A stretch of 64,000 nucleotides of DNA, from contig CAWHVQ010000023.1 of NCBI GenBank assembly GCA_963832895.1, positions 1-64,000 of the forward strand, read 5' to 3'. Within the stretch, counting starts at the first letter, position 1, and each line of letters begins with the position of its first letter. Under the pieces are notes generated by a model. That model saw nothing but the letters and a program-made list of their open reading frames with translations, did not search any database and was not told where the DNA came from. Origin of the DNA: JAMXLO01 sp963832895. GTDB taxonomy: Bacteria > Pseudomonadota > Alphaproteobacteria > Acetobacterales > Acetobacteraceae. Shown here piece after piece: positions 26,007 to 34,886 of this stretch. Made by a program: the position numbers and the translations under genes.

Positions 26007-27626
26007 ATGCCCCGCATGACCGGCGGTGAAGCCATCGTTGACAGCCTGGTTCGTCACGGCATCGACACCGTGTTCGGCCTGCCCGGCGTGCAGACCTATG
26101 GCCTGTTCGACGCCTTCGCGCGCGCCTCCAACAGCCTGCGCCTGATCAACGCGCGCCATGAGCAGACCACGGCCTACATGGCCCTCGGCTATGCCTGCGC
26201 GACCGGTCGCCCCGCCGCCTATGCCGTGGTGCCCGGTCCAGGCGTGCTCAACACCACCGCCGCACTCGCCACCGCCTGGGGCGTCAATGCGCCCGTACTG
26301 TGCCTGACCGGCCAGGTGCCAAGCATGATGATCGGCCGTGGCCGGGGGCAGTTGCACGAACTGCCGGACCAGCTCGCCACGCTGCGCAGCCTGCTGAAAT
26401 GGGCTGAGCGGATAGAGCATCCCAGCCAGGCTTCGTACCTGACGGCGCGCGCATTCCAGGAAATGCAGTCGGGGCGTCCTGGCCCGGTCGCGCTGGAGAT
26501 GCCGTGGGATCAGTTTGGCGCATCCGCCGAAATCACGCCGCAGGATCCGCTGCCGCGACATCCGAAGCCGTTGCCTGATCCCGAACGCGTCGCCGCTTTG
26601 GCGAAACTGCTGAACGAGGCGAAGGCGCCAATGCTGTGGGTCGGTGGCGGTGCGCTGCATGCGGCGGCCGAGATCCGCGCGCTGGCTGAACGCATCAACG
26701 CGCCTGTGGTGTCATTCCGCAGCGGGCGCGGCATTGTCGATGACCGGCACCCGCTCGGCCTCACCATCGCATCGGCGTACAAGCTTTGGCCGCAGACCGA
26801 TCTGCTGGTCGCATTCGGCACCCGGCTGGAAGTGCCGATGTCGCGCTGGGGCGCTGCACCGGCCGGCCTGAAGGTTGCGCGCATCGACATCGATCCGGCC
26901 GAGATGCGGCGACTGCGCGCCGATGTGCCGATCGTCGCCGACAGCGCCGATGCCGCGCGCGCTCTCGCCGCTGCGGTCGCGCCGCGTAGTGACGCGGCCC
27001 GCGCCGAATTGATCGCGCGCACCAAGGCGGCGACCGCGCAGACGATCCAGAAGGTGCAGCCGCAGATGTCGTTCCTTGCGGCGATCCGCGACGTGTTGCC
27101 CGAAGACGGCATCCTGTGCGACGAGATGACGCAGGCGGGCTACGTCTCGTGGTTCGGCTTCCCCATCCACGCGCCGCGCACGCTGATCACGTCGGGCTTC
27201 TCCGGCACGCTCGGTGCCGGCTTTCCCACCGCGCTTGGCGTGAAGGTGGCGATGCCGGACCGCCCTGTGGTGGCACTGACCGGCGACGGAGGCTTCCTGT
27301 TCGGCGGGGCCGAGCTCGCGACCGCCGTGCAGTTCGGCATCAACCTTGTGACGGTGCTGTTCAACAACTCATCCTACGGGAACGTACTGCGCGATCAGCG
27401 GCGGCTGTTCGAGGGCCGCGATGCCGGCTCCAAGCTGCGCAATCCGGACTTCCAGACCTACGCCAAGAGTTTCGGCGTGCCGTCCTGGCGCGTTAAGGAC
27501 GCCGACGGGCTGCGCGGGGCGCTGCGCGAGGCGCTTGCCGCAAACTCGCCAGCGCTGATCGAGGTGATGACCGACATCACCCAGGAATACGCGCCGTGGG
27601 ACTTCATCGCACCCGGGCGCGGGTGA
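26007..27626 (+). CDS. Thiamine-diphosphate enzyme (acetolactate-synthase/decarboxylase-like)
   Basis: The ATG at 26007 gives 539 residues. The PYR domain contains the catalytic Glu52 in NARHEQTTAYMALGYA. The ThDP-Mg motif GDGG is at 426-429 and N-N at 453-454, with the usual 25-27 residue spacing. It is only distantly like the TPP enzyme at 10519-12267 (different lengths and motifs). The downstream LLM monooxygenase starts 22 bp later, so these two are probably an operon. The substrate is undetermined; a 2-oxoacid decarboxylase is a fair guess. Confidence 0.83.
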   Translation: MPRMTGGEAIVDSLVRHGIDTVFGLPGVQTYGLFDAFARASNSLRLINARHEQTTAYMALGYACATGRPAAYAVVPGPGVLNTTAALATAWGVNAPVLCLTGQVPSMMIGRGRGQLHELPDQLATLRSLLKWAERIEHPSQASYLTARAFQEMQSGRPGPVALEMPWDQFGASAEITPQDPLPRHPKPLPDPERVAALAKLLNEAKAPMLWVGGGALHAAAEIRALAERINAPVVSFRSGRGIVDDRHPLGLTIASAYKLWPQTDLLVAFGTRLEVPMSRWGAAPAGLKVARIDIDPAEMRRLRADVPIVADSADAARALAAAVAPRSDAARAELIARTKAATAQTIQKVQPQMSFLAAIRDVLPEDGILCDEMTQAGYVSWFGFPIHAPRTLITSGFSGTLGAGFPTALGVKVAMPDRPVVALTGDGGFLFGGAELATAVQFGINLVTVLFNNSSYGNVLRDQRRLFEGRDAGSKLRNPDFQTYAKSFGVPSWRVKDADGLRGALREALAANSPALIEVMTDITQEYAPWDFIAPGRG

Positions 27627-27648
27627 CGATCTTCGGGAGGAAGCAACA

Positions 27649-28950
27649 ATGAAATTCGGCATGTTCTACGAGCACCAGTTGCCGCAGCCCTGGGGCGAGG
27701 ATGCGGAACGGCGCCTTTATCAGGAAGCGCTTGCTCAGGTGGAACTCGGCGACAAGCTGGGCATCGACTACGTGTGGGAGGTCGAGCATCACTTCCTGGA
27801 GGAGTACTCACACTCATCGGCGCCGGAGATCTTCCTGGCCGCCTGTTCGCAGCGCACGCAGCGCATCCGGCTGGGCCATGGCATCGTGCTGATGCCGCCG
27901 AAATACAATCATCCGGCGCGCGTGGCGGAACGCATCGCCACGCTCGATCTGGTGTCCAACGGGCGCGCCGACTGGGGCACCGGTGAATCGGCGACCGCGC
28001 TCGAGATGGAAGGCTTCAACATCCCACCCGAGGAAAAGAGCGCGATGTGGCGCGAGGCTGCCGAACAGGCCGCCAATATGCTGGCGATGCGGCCGTATCC
28101 TGGTTTCCGCGGCACGTATTTCGACATGCCCTGCCGCAACCTCGTGCCGAAGTCCGTGCAGAAACCGCATCCACCGATGTGGGTGGCGTGCTCCAAGCGG
28201 GAGACCATCCATCGTGCCGCGCGCGCCGGGTTGGGCGCGCTGACCTTCGCCTTTCTGGAACCGGAACTGGCCGCGAAGTGGGTCCAGGAATACTACGACA
28301 TTATCAAATCGCCGGAGTGCGTGCCGATCGGTCACAGCGTCAATCCGAACATCGCGCTGGTCACCGGCATGTCGTGCCATACCGACGAGCAGGAGGCGAT
28401 CCGCCGCGGTCTCGATGGCTTCCGCTTCTTTGGCTATTCGCTGGGCTACATCGCCATCTTCGGCCAACATCGTCCCGGCGTCACCAACATGTGGGAGCAG
28501 TTCCTGGAGGTGAAGGACAAATTGCCGGACAACGCCGGACGCGGCGGCATCGGCACACCCGATCAATTGCGCGCTCACCTGAAGGGCTACGAGGACGCCG
28601 GCGTCGACCAGGTTATCTTCGTGCAGCAGTCGGGCACCAACAAGCACCAACACATCTGCGATTCGCTCGAGCTGTTCGCCGCGACACTGCTGCCGGAGTT
28701 CAAGGCGCGCGAGGCGGTACGCCAGCAGCAAAAGCAGGCGGAGCTCGCGCCGTTCATCGAGCAGGCACTGGCGCGCAAGCCACGTATGAAGCCCATCGAT
28801 CCGGCGGATGTACCTGTCGTTGAGTCGTTCGGCCGACGAGGTGGTGGGCCTGACGCGCCGGGAACCCTCAACTTCGCCTCCGACCGTGGCGGCGCCATCT
28901 CCGTTCCGGCCGCTGATCCACGCGTGGCCGCGGCTGCTGGAGGATCGTAA
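27649..28950 (+). CDS. LLM-class flavin-dependent oxidoreductase
   Basis: A 433-residue luciferase-like monooxygenase with a GGAGG site before the ATG. MKFGMFYEHQLPQPWGEDAE starts the TIM barrel. EVEHHFLEEYSHSSAPEIFL, then RIRLGHGIVLMPPKYNHPAR are standard motifs, and DWGTGESATALEMEGFNI follows. The last about 80 residues form an extension rich in charged residues (EAVRQQQKQAELAPF). It probably uses reduced FMN or F420-like cofactor; no dedicated reductase is adjacent. Substrate unknown. Confidence 0.85.
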   Translation: MKFGMFYEHQLPQPWGEDAERRLYQEALAQVELGDKLGIDYVWEVEHHFLEEYSHSSAPEIFLAACSQRTQRIRLGHGIVLMPPKYNHPARVAERIATLDLVSNGRADWGTGESATALEMEGFNIPPEEKSAMWREAAEQAANMLAMRPYPGFRGTYFDMPCRNLVPKSVQKPHPPMWVACSKRETIHRAARAGLGALTFAFLEPELAAKWVQEYYDIIKSPECVPIGHSVNPNIALVTGMSCHTDEQEAIRRGLDGFRFFGYSLGYIAIFGQHRPGVTNMWEQFLEVKDKLPDNAGRGGIGTPDQLRAHLKGYEDAGVDQVIFVQQSGTNKHQHICDSLELFAATLLPEFKAREAVRQQQKQAELAPFIEQALARKPRMKPIDPADVPVVESFGRRGGGPDAPGTLNFASDRGGAISVPAADPRVAAAAGGS

Positions 28951-29073
28951 CGCCGCGCCGGCGGAATTTTGTGATCGCCAGTCGAGTATCCCGCGACGTA
29001 TACTTCGCGTCACGGGGAGCCGTGGCTCTCTGACGGCTGCCGCTCCCTGACCACTGGTTCGGGAGGAACGAGC

Positions 29074-29949
29074 ATGGTCATCCAAAGTCCGCCTGGTTGG
29101 GGGTGGGACCAACTTCGGCTCGCGGCGCACGAAATCGGTGCCGCCGGGCCCGAGGAGTACTGGCACAAGGGCGCCATTGAAGACGCGCCCCTCGCCGTTC
29201 GCCACATCGGCGTCGCCGACCTGTGGGACGCGCTCCGGCGCGGCCTCGCCGACTTTGAGGCAAACCGCACCGATATCGTCTTCCTGTGCGTCATCTACCC
29301 GGTGATCGGCCTGGTCCTTGGCCGGCTCGCCTCGGGTTACGGACTGCTGCCGCTGCTGTTCCCGCTCGCCTCCGGATTTGCGCTCGTCGGTCCGTTCGCG
29401 GCGGTGGGGTTGAATGAAATAAGCCGTCGACGCGAGCAAGGCAGCGAGGTGCGCTGGGTGGATGCGTTCGGCGTGCTTCGCTCACCCTCGATCGGCGCAA
29501 TCCTGCTGCTCGGCCTGATGCTGATCGCACTGTTCCTGCTTTGGCTGGTGGTGGCGGAAATCATCTATGTCGTCACGTTTGGCGCGCGGCCACCCGCGTC
29601 TGTCGCGATCTTCATCAACGAGGTGTTCACGACCAGCGCGGGCTGGACGATGATCGTCGTCGGCATCGGCGCCGGGTTCCTGTTCGCGCTGCTGGTGCTC
29701 GCGGTCAGCGTCGTGTCGTTTCCGCTGTTGCTGGACCGCAACGCCGGTATCGGCACCGCCATATCAACCTCGGTGCGTGCCGTATCGGCCAATCCTGGTG
29801 TTATGGCGCTGTGGGGGCTGATCGTCGCCTGTGGCCTGGTGATTGGGTCGGTGCCGCTGTTTGTCGGCCTGGTGGTGGTGCTGCCGGTGCTCGGCCATGC
29901 GACGTGGCACCTCTATCGCAAGGTGGTGCCTCGGCTCGGCGTCGAGTGA
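29074..29949 (+). CDS. DUF2189 integral membrane protein
   Basis: A 291-residue protein. HIGVADLWDALRRGLADFEANR and then VFLCVIYPVIGLVLGRLASGYG are the DUF2189 signatures. Six hydrophobic segments can be counted, ending with LPVLGHATWHLYRKVVPR at the cytoplasmic end. An N-terminal soluble stretch of about 45 residues precedes them. This family sits in the inner membrane; its role is not known to me. A palindromic element follows at 29968. Confidence 0.85.
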   Translation: MVIQSPPGWGWDQLRLAAHEIGAAGPEEYWHKGAIEDAPLAVRHIGVADLWDALRRGLADFEANRTDIVFLCVIYPVIGLVLGRLASGYGLLPLLFPLASGFALVGPFAAVGLNEISRRREQGSEVRWVDAFGVLRSPSIGAILLLGLMLIALFLLWLVVAEIIYVVTFGARPPASVAIFINEVFTTSAGWTMIVVGIGAGFLFALLVLAVSVVSFPLLLDRNAGIGTAISTSVRAVSANPGVMALWGLIVACGLVIGSVPLFVGLVVVLPVLGHATWHLYRKVVPRLGVE

Positions 29950-29967
29950 GGCGTGCGATTATCGCAC

Positions 29968-30050
29968 TGTCGTTACGAGAAGCGTGGCGACGAAGCAAGG
30001 TTTGGAACCTGACCGAGCTTGCTTCGTCGCCGTTGCCTCTCGCGATGACA
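29968..30050. repeat. REP-like palindromic element
   Basis: The outer arms (TGTCGTTACGAGA against TCTCGCGATGACA) and a perfect inner 14-bp arm pair (29986-29999, GGCGACGAAGCAAG, with 30018-30031) form an extended imperfect palindrome around an 18-bp loop. The GAAGCAAG/CTTGCTTC core is like the dispersed palindromes of rhizobial genomes. It separates two convergent genes and may act as a bidirectional terminator. Confidence 0.7.
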
Positions 30051-30052
30051 GG

Positions 30053-30616
30053 TCAGCGCGCCAAACCGGGACTGCCTGCCGGTACCGCGTAGAAGTTCAT
30101 GGTCAGCGATACGCTCGTGTAGTAGCCCATCAGGACGATCATGTCGGTGATGCTCTCGTGGCCGAGCACCTTCACCGCGCGATCATGCAGGCCCTGCGGC
30201 ACCAGTTGCACGTTGGCCAGCGCCATCGCGACCTCGTACACCACCTGCTCGCGCGCGTCCTCGAACGCGGCCGGCAATCCGGCGATGATCGCCTCCACCG
30301 CGGCGGCCGGCAGTCCCACCTCCTTGCCGCGCTTCTCGTGCGCATTGTTGGGATAGGCCGAGTGCCATTTGCTGGTGATGACCACGACAGCGATCTCGCG
30401 CTCGCGCTCGGTGAGAGACGATGCCCCCGGCGTGAAATGCTGCCCGAGAGGTGCTGCCGCGTGCACCAGCTTCGGATTGTGTACCCAGACCTTGTATGGG
30501 CCGGGTAAACGCCCACGCGGGCCATCGACCAGAAAGCGATAGCCTGCCTGCTGTTCCGGCGTCATGCGATCGAATGGGATCTCGGCGTAACGGCCGAACG
30601 TTGGGGTTTCTGGCAT
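30053..30616 (-). CDS. Carboxymuconolactone-decarboxylase-like protein
   Basis: The ATG at 30616 follows AGGAGGAAA and gives 187 residues. The core ASSLTEREREIAVVVITS, then WHSAYPNNAHEKRGKEVGLP is the AhpD-like/CMD helical pattern, but the usual C-x-x-C redox pair is absent, with N-N-A-H at that place. It is therefore more likely a decarboxylase-type or lactone-acting member than a peroxidase. It is divergent from the AlgH-like gene. Confidence 0.78.
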   Translation of the reverse strand: MPETPTFGRYAEIPFDRMTPEQQAGYRFLVDGPRGRLPGPYKVWVHNPKLVHAAAPLGQHFTPGASSLTEREREIAVVVITSKWHSAYPNNAHEKRGKEVGLPAAAVEAIIAGLPAAFEDAREQVVYEVAMALANVQLVPQGLHDRAVKVLGHESITDMIVLMGYYTSVSLTMNFYAVPAGSPGLAR

Positions 30617-30692
30617 CCTGGGTTTCCTCCTTCTGACCGAAGCATCATATGCCGTTTGCGCGTGTTCGTGCATCGCGGCAGGATATCGGCCG

Positions 30693-31322
30693 ATGGCGCT
30701 CATGCGGTCCAGGCGTGGCATTCTGTGCTTTGGCGTCCTGCTCGTGTCGCCGATGCTCAGCGCCCCCGTGCCCGCGAAGCCGGAGGATGTTCAGCCGGGC
30801 GCATCGCTCGCTGGGCAGCTTCTGGTTGCCACACCGGAGATGAGTGATCCGCGCTTTCAGCACACGGTCCTCCTGATGGTGCAGCACAACAAGGATGGTG
30901 CACTCGGTATCGTGATAAACCGGCCGCGCGAGGAACTGTCGATGGCCGAGCTGCTCGACGCGCTCGGCCTCGACAGCAAGGGCAGCGAGGGCAAAGTTGA
31001 GCTGTATGCCGGAGGTCCCGTGCAACCGGAGGTCGGCTTCGTCGTGCACAGCGCCGAGTATCACCGCACCGGCACGATCAATATCGACGGCCGCGTCGCG
31101 ATGACCAGCAATCCCGACGTGCTGCGCGACATCGGTCACCACGCGGGTCCCAGGCAGAGCCTTGTCGCGTTCGGTTACGCCGGTTGGGGCCCGGGACAGC
31201 TGGAAGGCGAACTGGCCGTCGGCGGCTGGTTCACCATACCGGAGGAACCCACGCTCGTGTTTGATTTCGATCGCGGCAAACTGTGGGACGAGGCAATAAA
31301 GCGCCGCACCATCTCGCTCTGA
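30693..31322 (+). CDS. YqgE/AlgH family (UPF0301) protein with N-terminal signal peptide
   Basis: A 209-residue protein. Residues 42-205 form the complete UPF0301 domain: SLAGQLLVATPEMSDPRFQH, then GALGIVINRP, then AGGPVQPE and FGYAGWGPGQLEGEL. The first about 28 residues (RRGILCFGVLLVSPMLSA) form a hydrophobic signal-like segment ending in small residues. The AGGA site 9 bp upstream supports this start, and no later start would leave the domain whole. UPF0301 proteins are normally cytoplasmic, so this looks like an exported paralogue. Confidence 0.85.
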   Translation: MALMRSRRGILCFGVLLVSPMLSAPVPAKPEDVQPGASLAGQLLVATPEMSDPRFQHTVLLMVQHNKDGALGIVINRPREELSMAELLDALGLDSKGSEGKVELYAGGPVQPEVGFVVHSAEYHRTGTINIDGRVAMTSNPDVLRDIGHHAGPRQSLVAFGYAGWGPGQLEGELAVGGWFTIPEEPTLVFDFDRGKLWDEAIKRRTISL

Positions 31323-31329
31323 GGACGCC

Positions 31330-31944
31330 ATGCGCCGCATCACGGTCTATACCGACTACAAAAGCCCTTATGCCTATCTGGCGAAGGACCTCGAGTACGA
31401 ACTCGAGCGCGATTTCCAGGTTCGCCTGGAATGGCAGCCCTACGTGCTCGACATCCCAAGCTTTCTTGGCTCAGCGCGTCTCGATGCGGAAGGGCGCGTG
31501 CTGGAGGCGGAACGCAATGCGCATCAATGGCGCCGCGTGCGCTACAGCTACATGGACTGCCGTCGCCAGGCAGGCAAACGCGGACTGGTGATTCGCGGAC
31601 CGCAGAAGATCTGGGATTCCTCGCTGGCCGCCGCCGGCATGTTGCATGCGCAGCGTGCTGGCGACGCTGTGTTCCGCCGCTACCACGACGCCGTGTTCGA
31701 ACGCTTCTGGAAACGCGAGCTGGATATCGAGGACGTCGCAGTTATCGCCGCCATCCTTGAAGAGTCCGGCGCCGACGGTGCCGCGTTCGCCGCGCACGCG
31801 CAGGAAGGCCGCGATGAAGTGGCGGCGATCAGCCGCGCCGCTGAGGAGAGGGGCGTGTTCGGTGTGCCCAGCTTTGTCGTCGACGACGAACTGTTCTGGG
31901 GACGCGAGCATCTGCCGGACATCCGTGCCATGCTCGCGGCGTGA
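31330..31944 (+). CDS. DsbA-family 2-hydroxychromene-2-carboxylate isomerase-like
   Basis: A 204-residue protein starting 7 bp after the previous stop. YTDYKSPYAYLA matches the DSPYSYLA-type N-terminus of HCCA isomerases (Kappa-class GST fold), and GVFGVPSFVVDDELFWGREH is the characteristic C-terminal box with the cis-Pro of the thioredoxin fold. The role would be glutathione-dependent isomerisation in aromatic ring degradation. Its neighbours (alcohol dehydrogenase, CMD-like protein) agree with a catabolic role. Confidence 0.82.
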   Translation: MRRITVYTDYKSPYAYLAKDLEYELERDFQVRLEWQPYVLDIPSFLGSARLDAEGRVLEAERNAHQWRRVRYSYMDCRRQAGKRGLVIRGPQKIWDSSLAAAGMLHAQRAGDAVFRRYHDAVFERFWKRELDIEDVAVIAAILEESGADGAAFAAHAQEGRDEVAAISRAAEERGVFGVPSFVVDDELFWGREHLPDIRAMLAA

Positions 31945-31966
31945 CAAAGCAAAACGGGGGGAAGCC

Positions 31967-33049
31967 ATGCGTGCCGCGATCTTCCGCAACGGCGACATCG
32001 TCGTCGATAGCCTTGCCGATCCCAAACCGGCCGCAGGCCAGGTGCTGGTGAAGACGCTGTGCTGCGGCATCTGCGGCACCGACCTGCACGCGGCAAAGCA
32101 TACCGCGCAGTTTGTCGAACGTTCGCGCCGTTCCGGCGGACGCCTGTCAATGGATCCGACGCGCGACGTGGTGTTCGGTCATGAGTTCTGCTGCGAAATC
32201 GTCGAGCACGGCCCTGGTACCGAGGGGCGCCTGAAACCCGGCACACTGGTCTGCTCGATGCCGATGACGATTGCCGACACAACGGTTCAGGGCATCGGCT
32301 ATTCCAACGACGTCGCCGGCGGCTTCGCGCAGTACATGCCGCTCGCCGAGCGACTGCTGATCGAGGTGCCGAACGGGCTGCCTGCCGACAAGGCGGCGCT
32401 CACCGAGCCGATCGCGGTGGGTTGGCACGCGGTGCAGAGCGCGCGGCTTGCGGCGGACGATGTGCCGCTGGTTATCGGTTGCGGACCTGTCGGCCTGGCG
32501 GTGATCGCCGGCCTCGCGATCCGCAACGTGCATCCGATCATCGCGGCGGACTTTTCACCGGCGCGGCGCGCGCTTGCATTGCGCATGGGCGCCGATGTGG
32601 TGATCGATCCAGGCGAAACCTCGCCGTATCAGAGCTGGCAGGAAGCCGCGACACCGCCAGGCTACGACGGCAGCCGCTACGCGCAGTTATTCGGCAGCGG
32701 GCCGAAGCAGCGGCCGGCGGTGTTCTTTGAATGTGTCGGCGTGCCGGGCGTGATCCAGCAGATCATAGCCGGTGCTCCAGCCGGCGCGCGCATCGTCGTG
32801 GTAGGCGTGTGCATGGATACCGATCGGTTCGAGCCGTTCTTCGGCATCGTCAAGCAGCTCAGCCTGCAATTCGTACTCGCCTACACCGGCGAGGAGTTCG
32901 CCGCCAGCCTGCGCAACATCGCCGAGGGCAAGGTGGACGTGACGCCGCTGATCACCGGGCATATCGGTCTGGATGGCGTGAAGGGCGCGTTTGCCGAACT
33001 GGCGAAGCCCGAGCGGCACGCGAAGGTCATGGTCGAACCATGGGCGTAG
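31967..33049 (+). CDS. Zinc-dependent alcohol dehydrogenase-like (MDR) protein
   Basis: The ATG at 31967 with GGGGG upstream gives 360 residues. CGICGTDLH (33-41) carries a metal-binding Cys36, GHEF (71-74) the His72, and VIGCGPVGLAVIAG is the Rossmann nucleotide loop. The four-Cys structural zinc lobe typical of ADH is not apparent between residues 88 and 115. The substrate is unknown. The 3' end overlaps the convergent MFS gene by 23 bp. Confidence 0.83.
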   Translation: MRAAIFRNGDIVVDSLADPKPAAGQVLVKTLCCGICGTDLHAAKHTAQFVERSRRSGGRLSMDPTRDVVFGHEFCCEIVEHGPGTEGRLKPGTLVCSMPMTIADTTVQGIGYSNDVAGGFAQYMPLAERLLIEVPNGLPADKAALTEPIAVGWHAVQSARLAADDVPLVIGCGPVGLAVIAGLAIRNVHPIIAADFSPARRALALRMGADVVIDPGETSPYQSWQEAATPPGYDGSRYAQLFGSGPKQRPAVFFECVGVPGVIQQIIAGAPAGARIVVVGVCMDTDRFEPFFGIVKQLSLQFVLAYTGEEFAASLRNIAEGKVDVTPLITGHIGLDGVKGAFAELAKPERHAKVMVEPWA

Positions 33050-34250
33050 GCTCGGGTTGCAGCAGCGCGATCAGCGCGGCACCCGCAAGAATGCCGCCTG
33101 ACAGCAACAACCCGCCGGCGAGACCGTAACGCGCATCCGACACCACGCCGCTCAGCCACGGGCCAATGCACTGGCCGACGGCGAAGCCGACGGTCAGCAC
33201 CGCGATCGCCGCGGTCCATGCACGTGGCGGCACCGCCTTACGCACGAACGCGGTGACCGAGGTCGGAACGATCAGGAAGGACCCACCAAACAGCACCGCA
33301 GAGGCGAAGACCGCGGGCCGCGTTGCGATCAGCACCGGTAGGATCGCTCCGATCATCACCGCGGCATTCGCCAGTGCCACGCCACGGCCCCCGGTCAGCC
33401 GCGCCAGCAGAGGTCCCCAGGCCAGTCCGGCGCCGGTGGCCGCGACGCCGGCGCAGCACCAGAACAGCGTCACGTCGCTTGGCCCAAAGCCGAGCTGGTT
33501 GCGCAGATAGGCGACGATGAACGTCGTGTAGGCGATGTAGCCGGCGCCGAACAGGACGTAGCTTGCCGTCACCGCACGCAATCCGCGCGTCGCGGGCGAT
33601 GTGAATGCCGGTGGACGATGCGACTTGTGTGCTGCGACATCCGGTGCGCGCGCAAGCGCCGGCAGTGCCGCGACCGTCGCCACCGCGGCGAGCGCGCCGA
33701 GTACGAACCATCCGTTACGCCAACCTGCCTCCGCTACCAATGCCGGCACCGTGAATGCCGAGATCACCATGCCAAAGCCGGCGCCGCCGAAATAGACGCC
33801 GAGTGCCAGTGTGGGCCGACCCTTGCCGCCACCTCCACCGGCGGCAGCGGCCAACGCACCGCCGGTGATCAGCGACAGCGCCCCTGCCGCTCCTGCTACC
33901 GCGCGCAGCAGCGCGAGCACGGCGTAGTCGCTGCTGAGGCCCGTGGCGAACAGCGACCCGGTGGCCAACAGCAAGCCGAGCGCAAAGCCGCGCTTGTCGC
34001 CGAACCGCGATGCGATCGGCGCCGCCGCCAATGCGCCGATCAGATAGCCGACAGCATTGGCGGTGTTCATCGCGCCCGCTGCCGCATAGCTCCAGCCGAG
34101 ATCGAGCCGCATCGAGGGCAGCAGCAAGGCATAGGCGAAGCGCCCGAGACCGAGCCCGACGGCCGGCCCCATCGCCAGGCCGAGGACGATGGCGAGATGC
34201 GTCGTGCGCGGCTGTGGCAACACTGCGGTGGCGGCGATGGGTTCAGCCAT
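33027..34250 (-). CDS. YbfB/YjiJ-family MFS transporter
   Basis: A 407-residue protein with about 12 hydrophobic segments. GLGLGRFAYALLLPSMRLDL and WSYAAAGAMNTANAVGYLIG are the typical first two helices of the YbfB/YjiJ family. An unusual Gly run (AAAGGGGGKG) lies in the central loop. The start overlaps the end of the PNPOx-type gene by 8 bp on the same strand, indicating translational coupling. Confidence 0.85.
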   Translation of the reverse strand: MAEPIAATAVLPQPRTTHLAIVLGLAMGPAVGLGLGRFAYALLLPSMRLDLGWSYAAAGAMNTANAVGYLIGALAAAPIASRFGDKRGFALGLLLATGSLFATGLSSDYAVLALLRAVAGAAGALSLITGGALAAAAGGGGGKGRPTLALGVYFGGAGFGMVISAFTVPALVAEAGWRNGWFVLGALAAVATVAALPALARAPDVAAHKSHRPPAFTSPATRGLRAVTASYVLFGAGYIAYTTFIVAYLRNQLGFGPSDVTLFWCCAGVAATGAGLAWGPLLARLTGGRGVALANAAVMIGAILPVLIATRPAVFASAVLFGGSFLIVPTSVTAFVRKAVPPRAWTAAIAVLTVGFAVGQCIGPWLSGVVSDARYGLAGGLLLSGGILAGAALIALLQPEPTPMVRP

Positions 34251-34782
34251 CGAGGGCGGTCTCCGGCAACAACCTCGGAATGTGGCTGTTGCAGTTGGTG
34301 TCCCATGCCTCGACGCGCATGCGGATCGCGCGTTCGACCCGCGCCGGATAGTCGGGATCGCGCACGCGTTCGAGCAACGCGGGATCGTCGTCGATCGCCT
34401 CGCCGCGGCCCCAGATCTTCAGCCGCGTTCGCTCGGCGTAGTCGAGCAGCAGCAGGAACATCCGGTCGTTCTCCGCGAGGTTGCCCACCGAGATGTACTG
34501 CCGGTTGCCGCTGTAATCGGCAAATGCCAGTTCGTCCGGCGACAGAACCTTGATGAAGCCGCGCGGTCCCCCGCGGTGCTGGACATGGGGCCAGCCTTCG
34601 CGGCTGGCGGTGCCGATGATAATGCTGTTGGCGCGGCGCAGCCGATCCTGCATCTCGTCCGGGAGCGCCGCGCGTTCCGGCTCGCGTTGCGCAAGCTGCG
34701 CCATGCGTGCGCGCGAGCCGTTGCGGTCCTGCGTTGCGCGCACCGAGGGACTGAAGGCGAGCGTCGTGAAGGCGCGGGTCAT
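34243..34782 (-). CDS. Pyridoxamine 5'-phosphate oxidase-family protein
   Basis: The ATG at 34782 follows AAGGGA and gives 179 residues. IIIGTASREGWPHVQHRGGP, then LAFADYSGNRQYISVGNL, then RMFLLLLDYAERTRLKIWGR are standard FMN-binding split-barrel motifs of the PNPOx-like group. These proteins bind FMN or F420 and are often misnamed; true PdxH activity is unlikely. It is divergent from the LysR gene and coupled to the MFS gene downstream. Confidence 0.83.
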   Translation of the reverse strand: MTRAFTTLAFSPSVRATQDRNGSRARMAQLAQREPERAALPDEMQDRLRRANSIIIGTASREGWPHVQHRGGPRGFIKVLSPDELAFADYSGNRQYISVGNLAENDRMFLLLLDYAERTRLKIWGRGEAIDDDPALLERVRDPDYPARVERAIRMRVEAWDTNCNSHIPRLLPETALDG

Positions 34783-34855
34783 GCGACGGTGTCCCTTGCT
34801 ATGAGGCCGGCTCACCACATAGGCTGCCGGCGGCCGGCTTTGTAACGAGGATTTC

Positions 34856-34870
34856 TCACACGATCGGTGA
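34856..34870. promoter_or_regulatory. Candidate LysR operator (dyad)
   Basis: TCAC-N7-GTGA lies 16 bp before the LysR start codon, in the 104-bp gap between divergent genes, where LysR regulators usually bind. The identification rests on dyad symmetry and position only. Confidence 0.3.
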
Positions 34871-34886
34871 ATTTGGCTCACATCGG

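Noticed and set aside
25851..26660. N-terminal 270-codon extension of the MFS gene
   Set aside because: The extension is antisense to the TPP-enzyme gene, and the family start with a ribosome site is at 25850.
29074..29280. Long minus-strand frame (541 codons, 27814-29439)
   Set aside because: Antisense to the LLM oxidoreductase and DUF2189 genes with no motif support.
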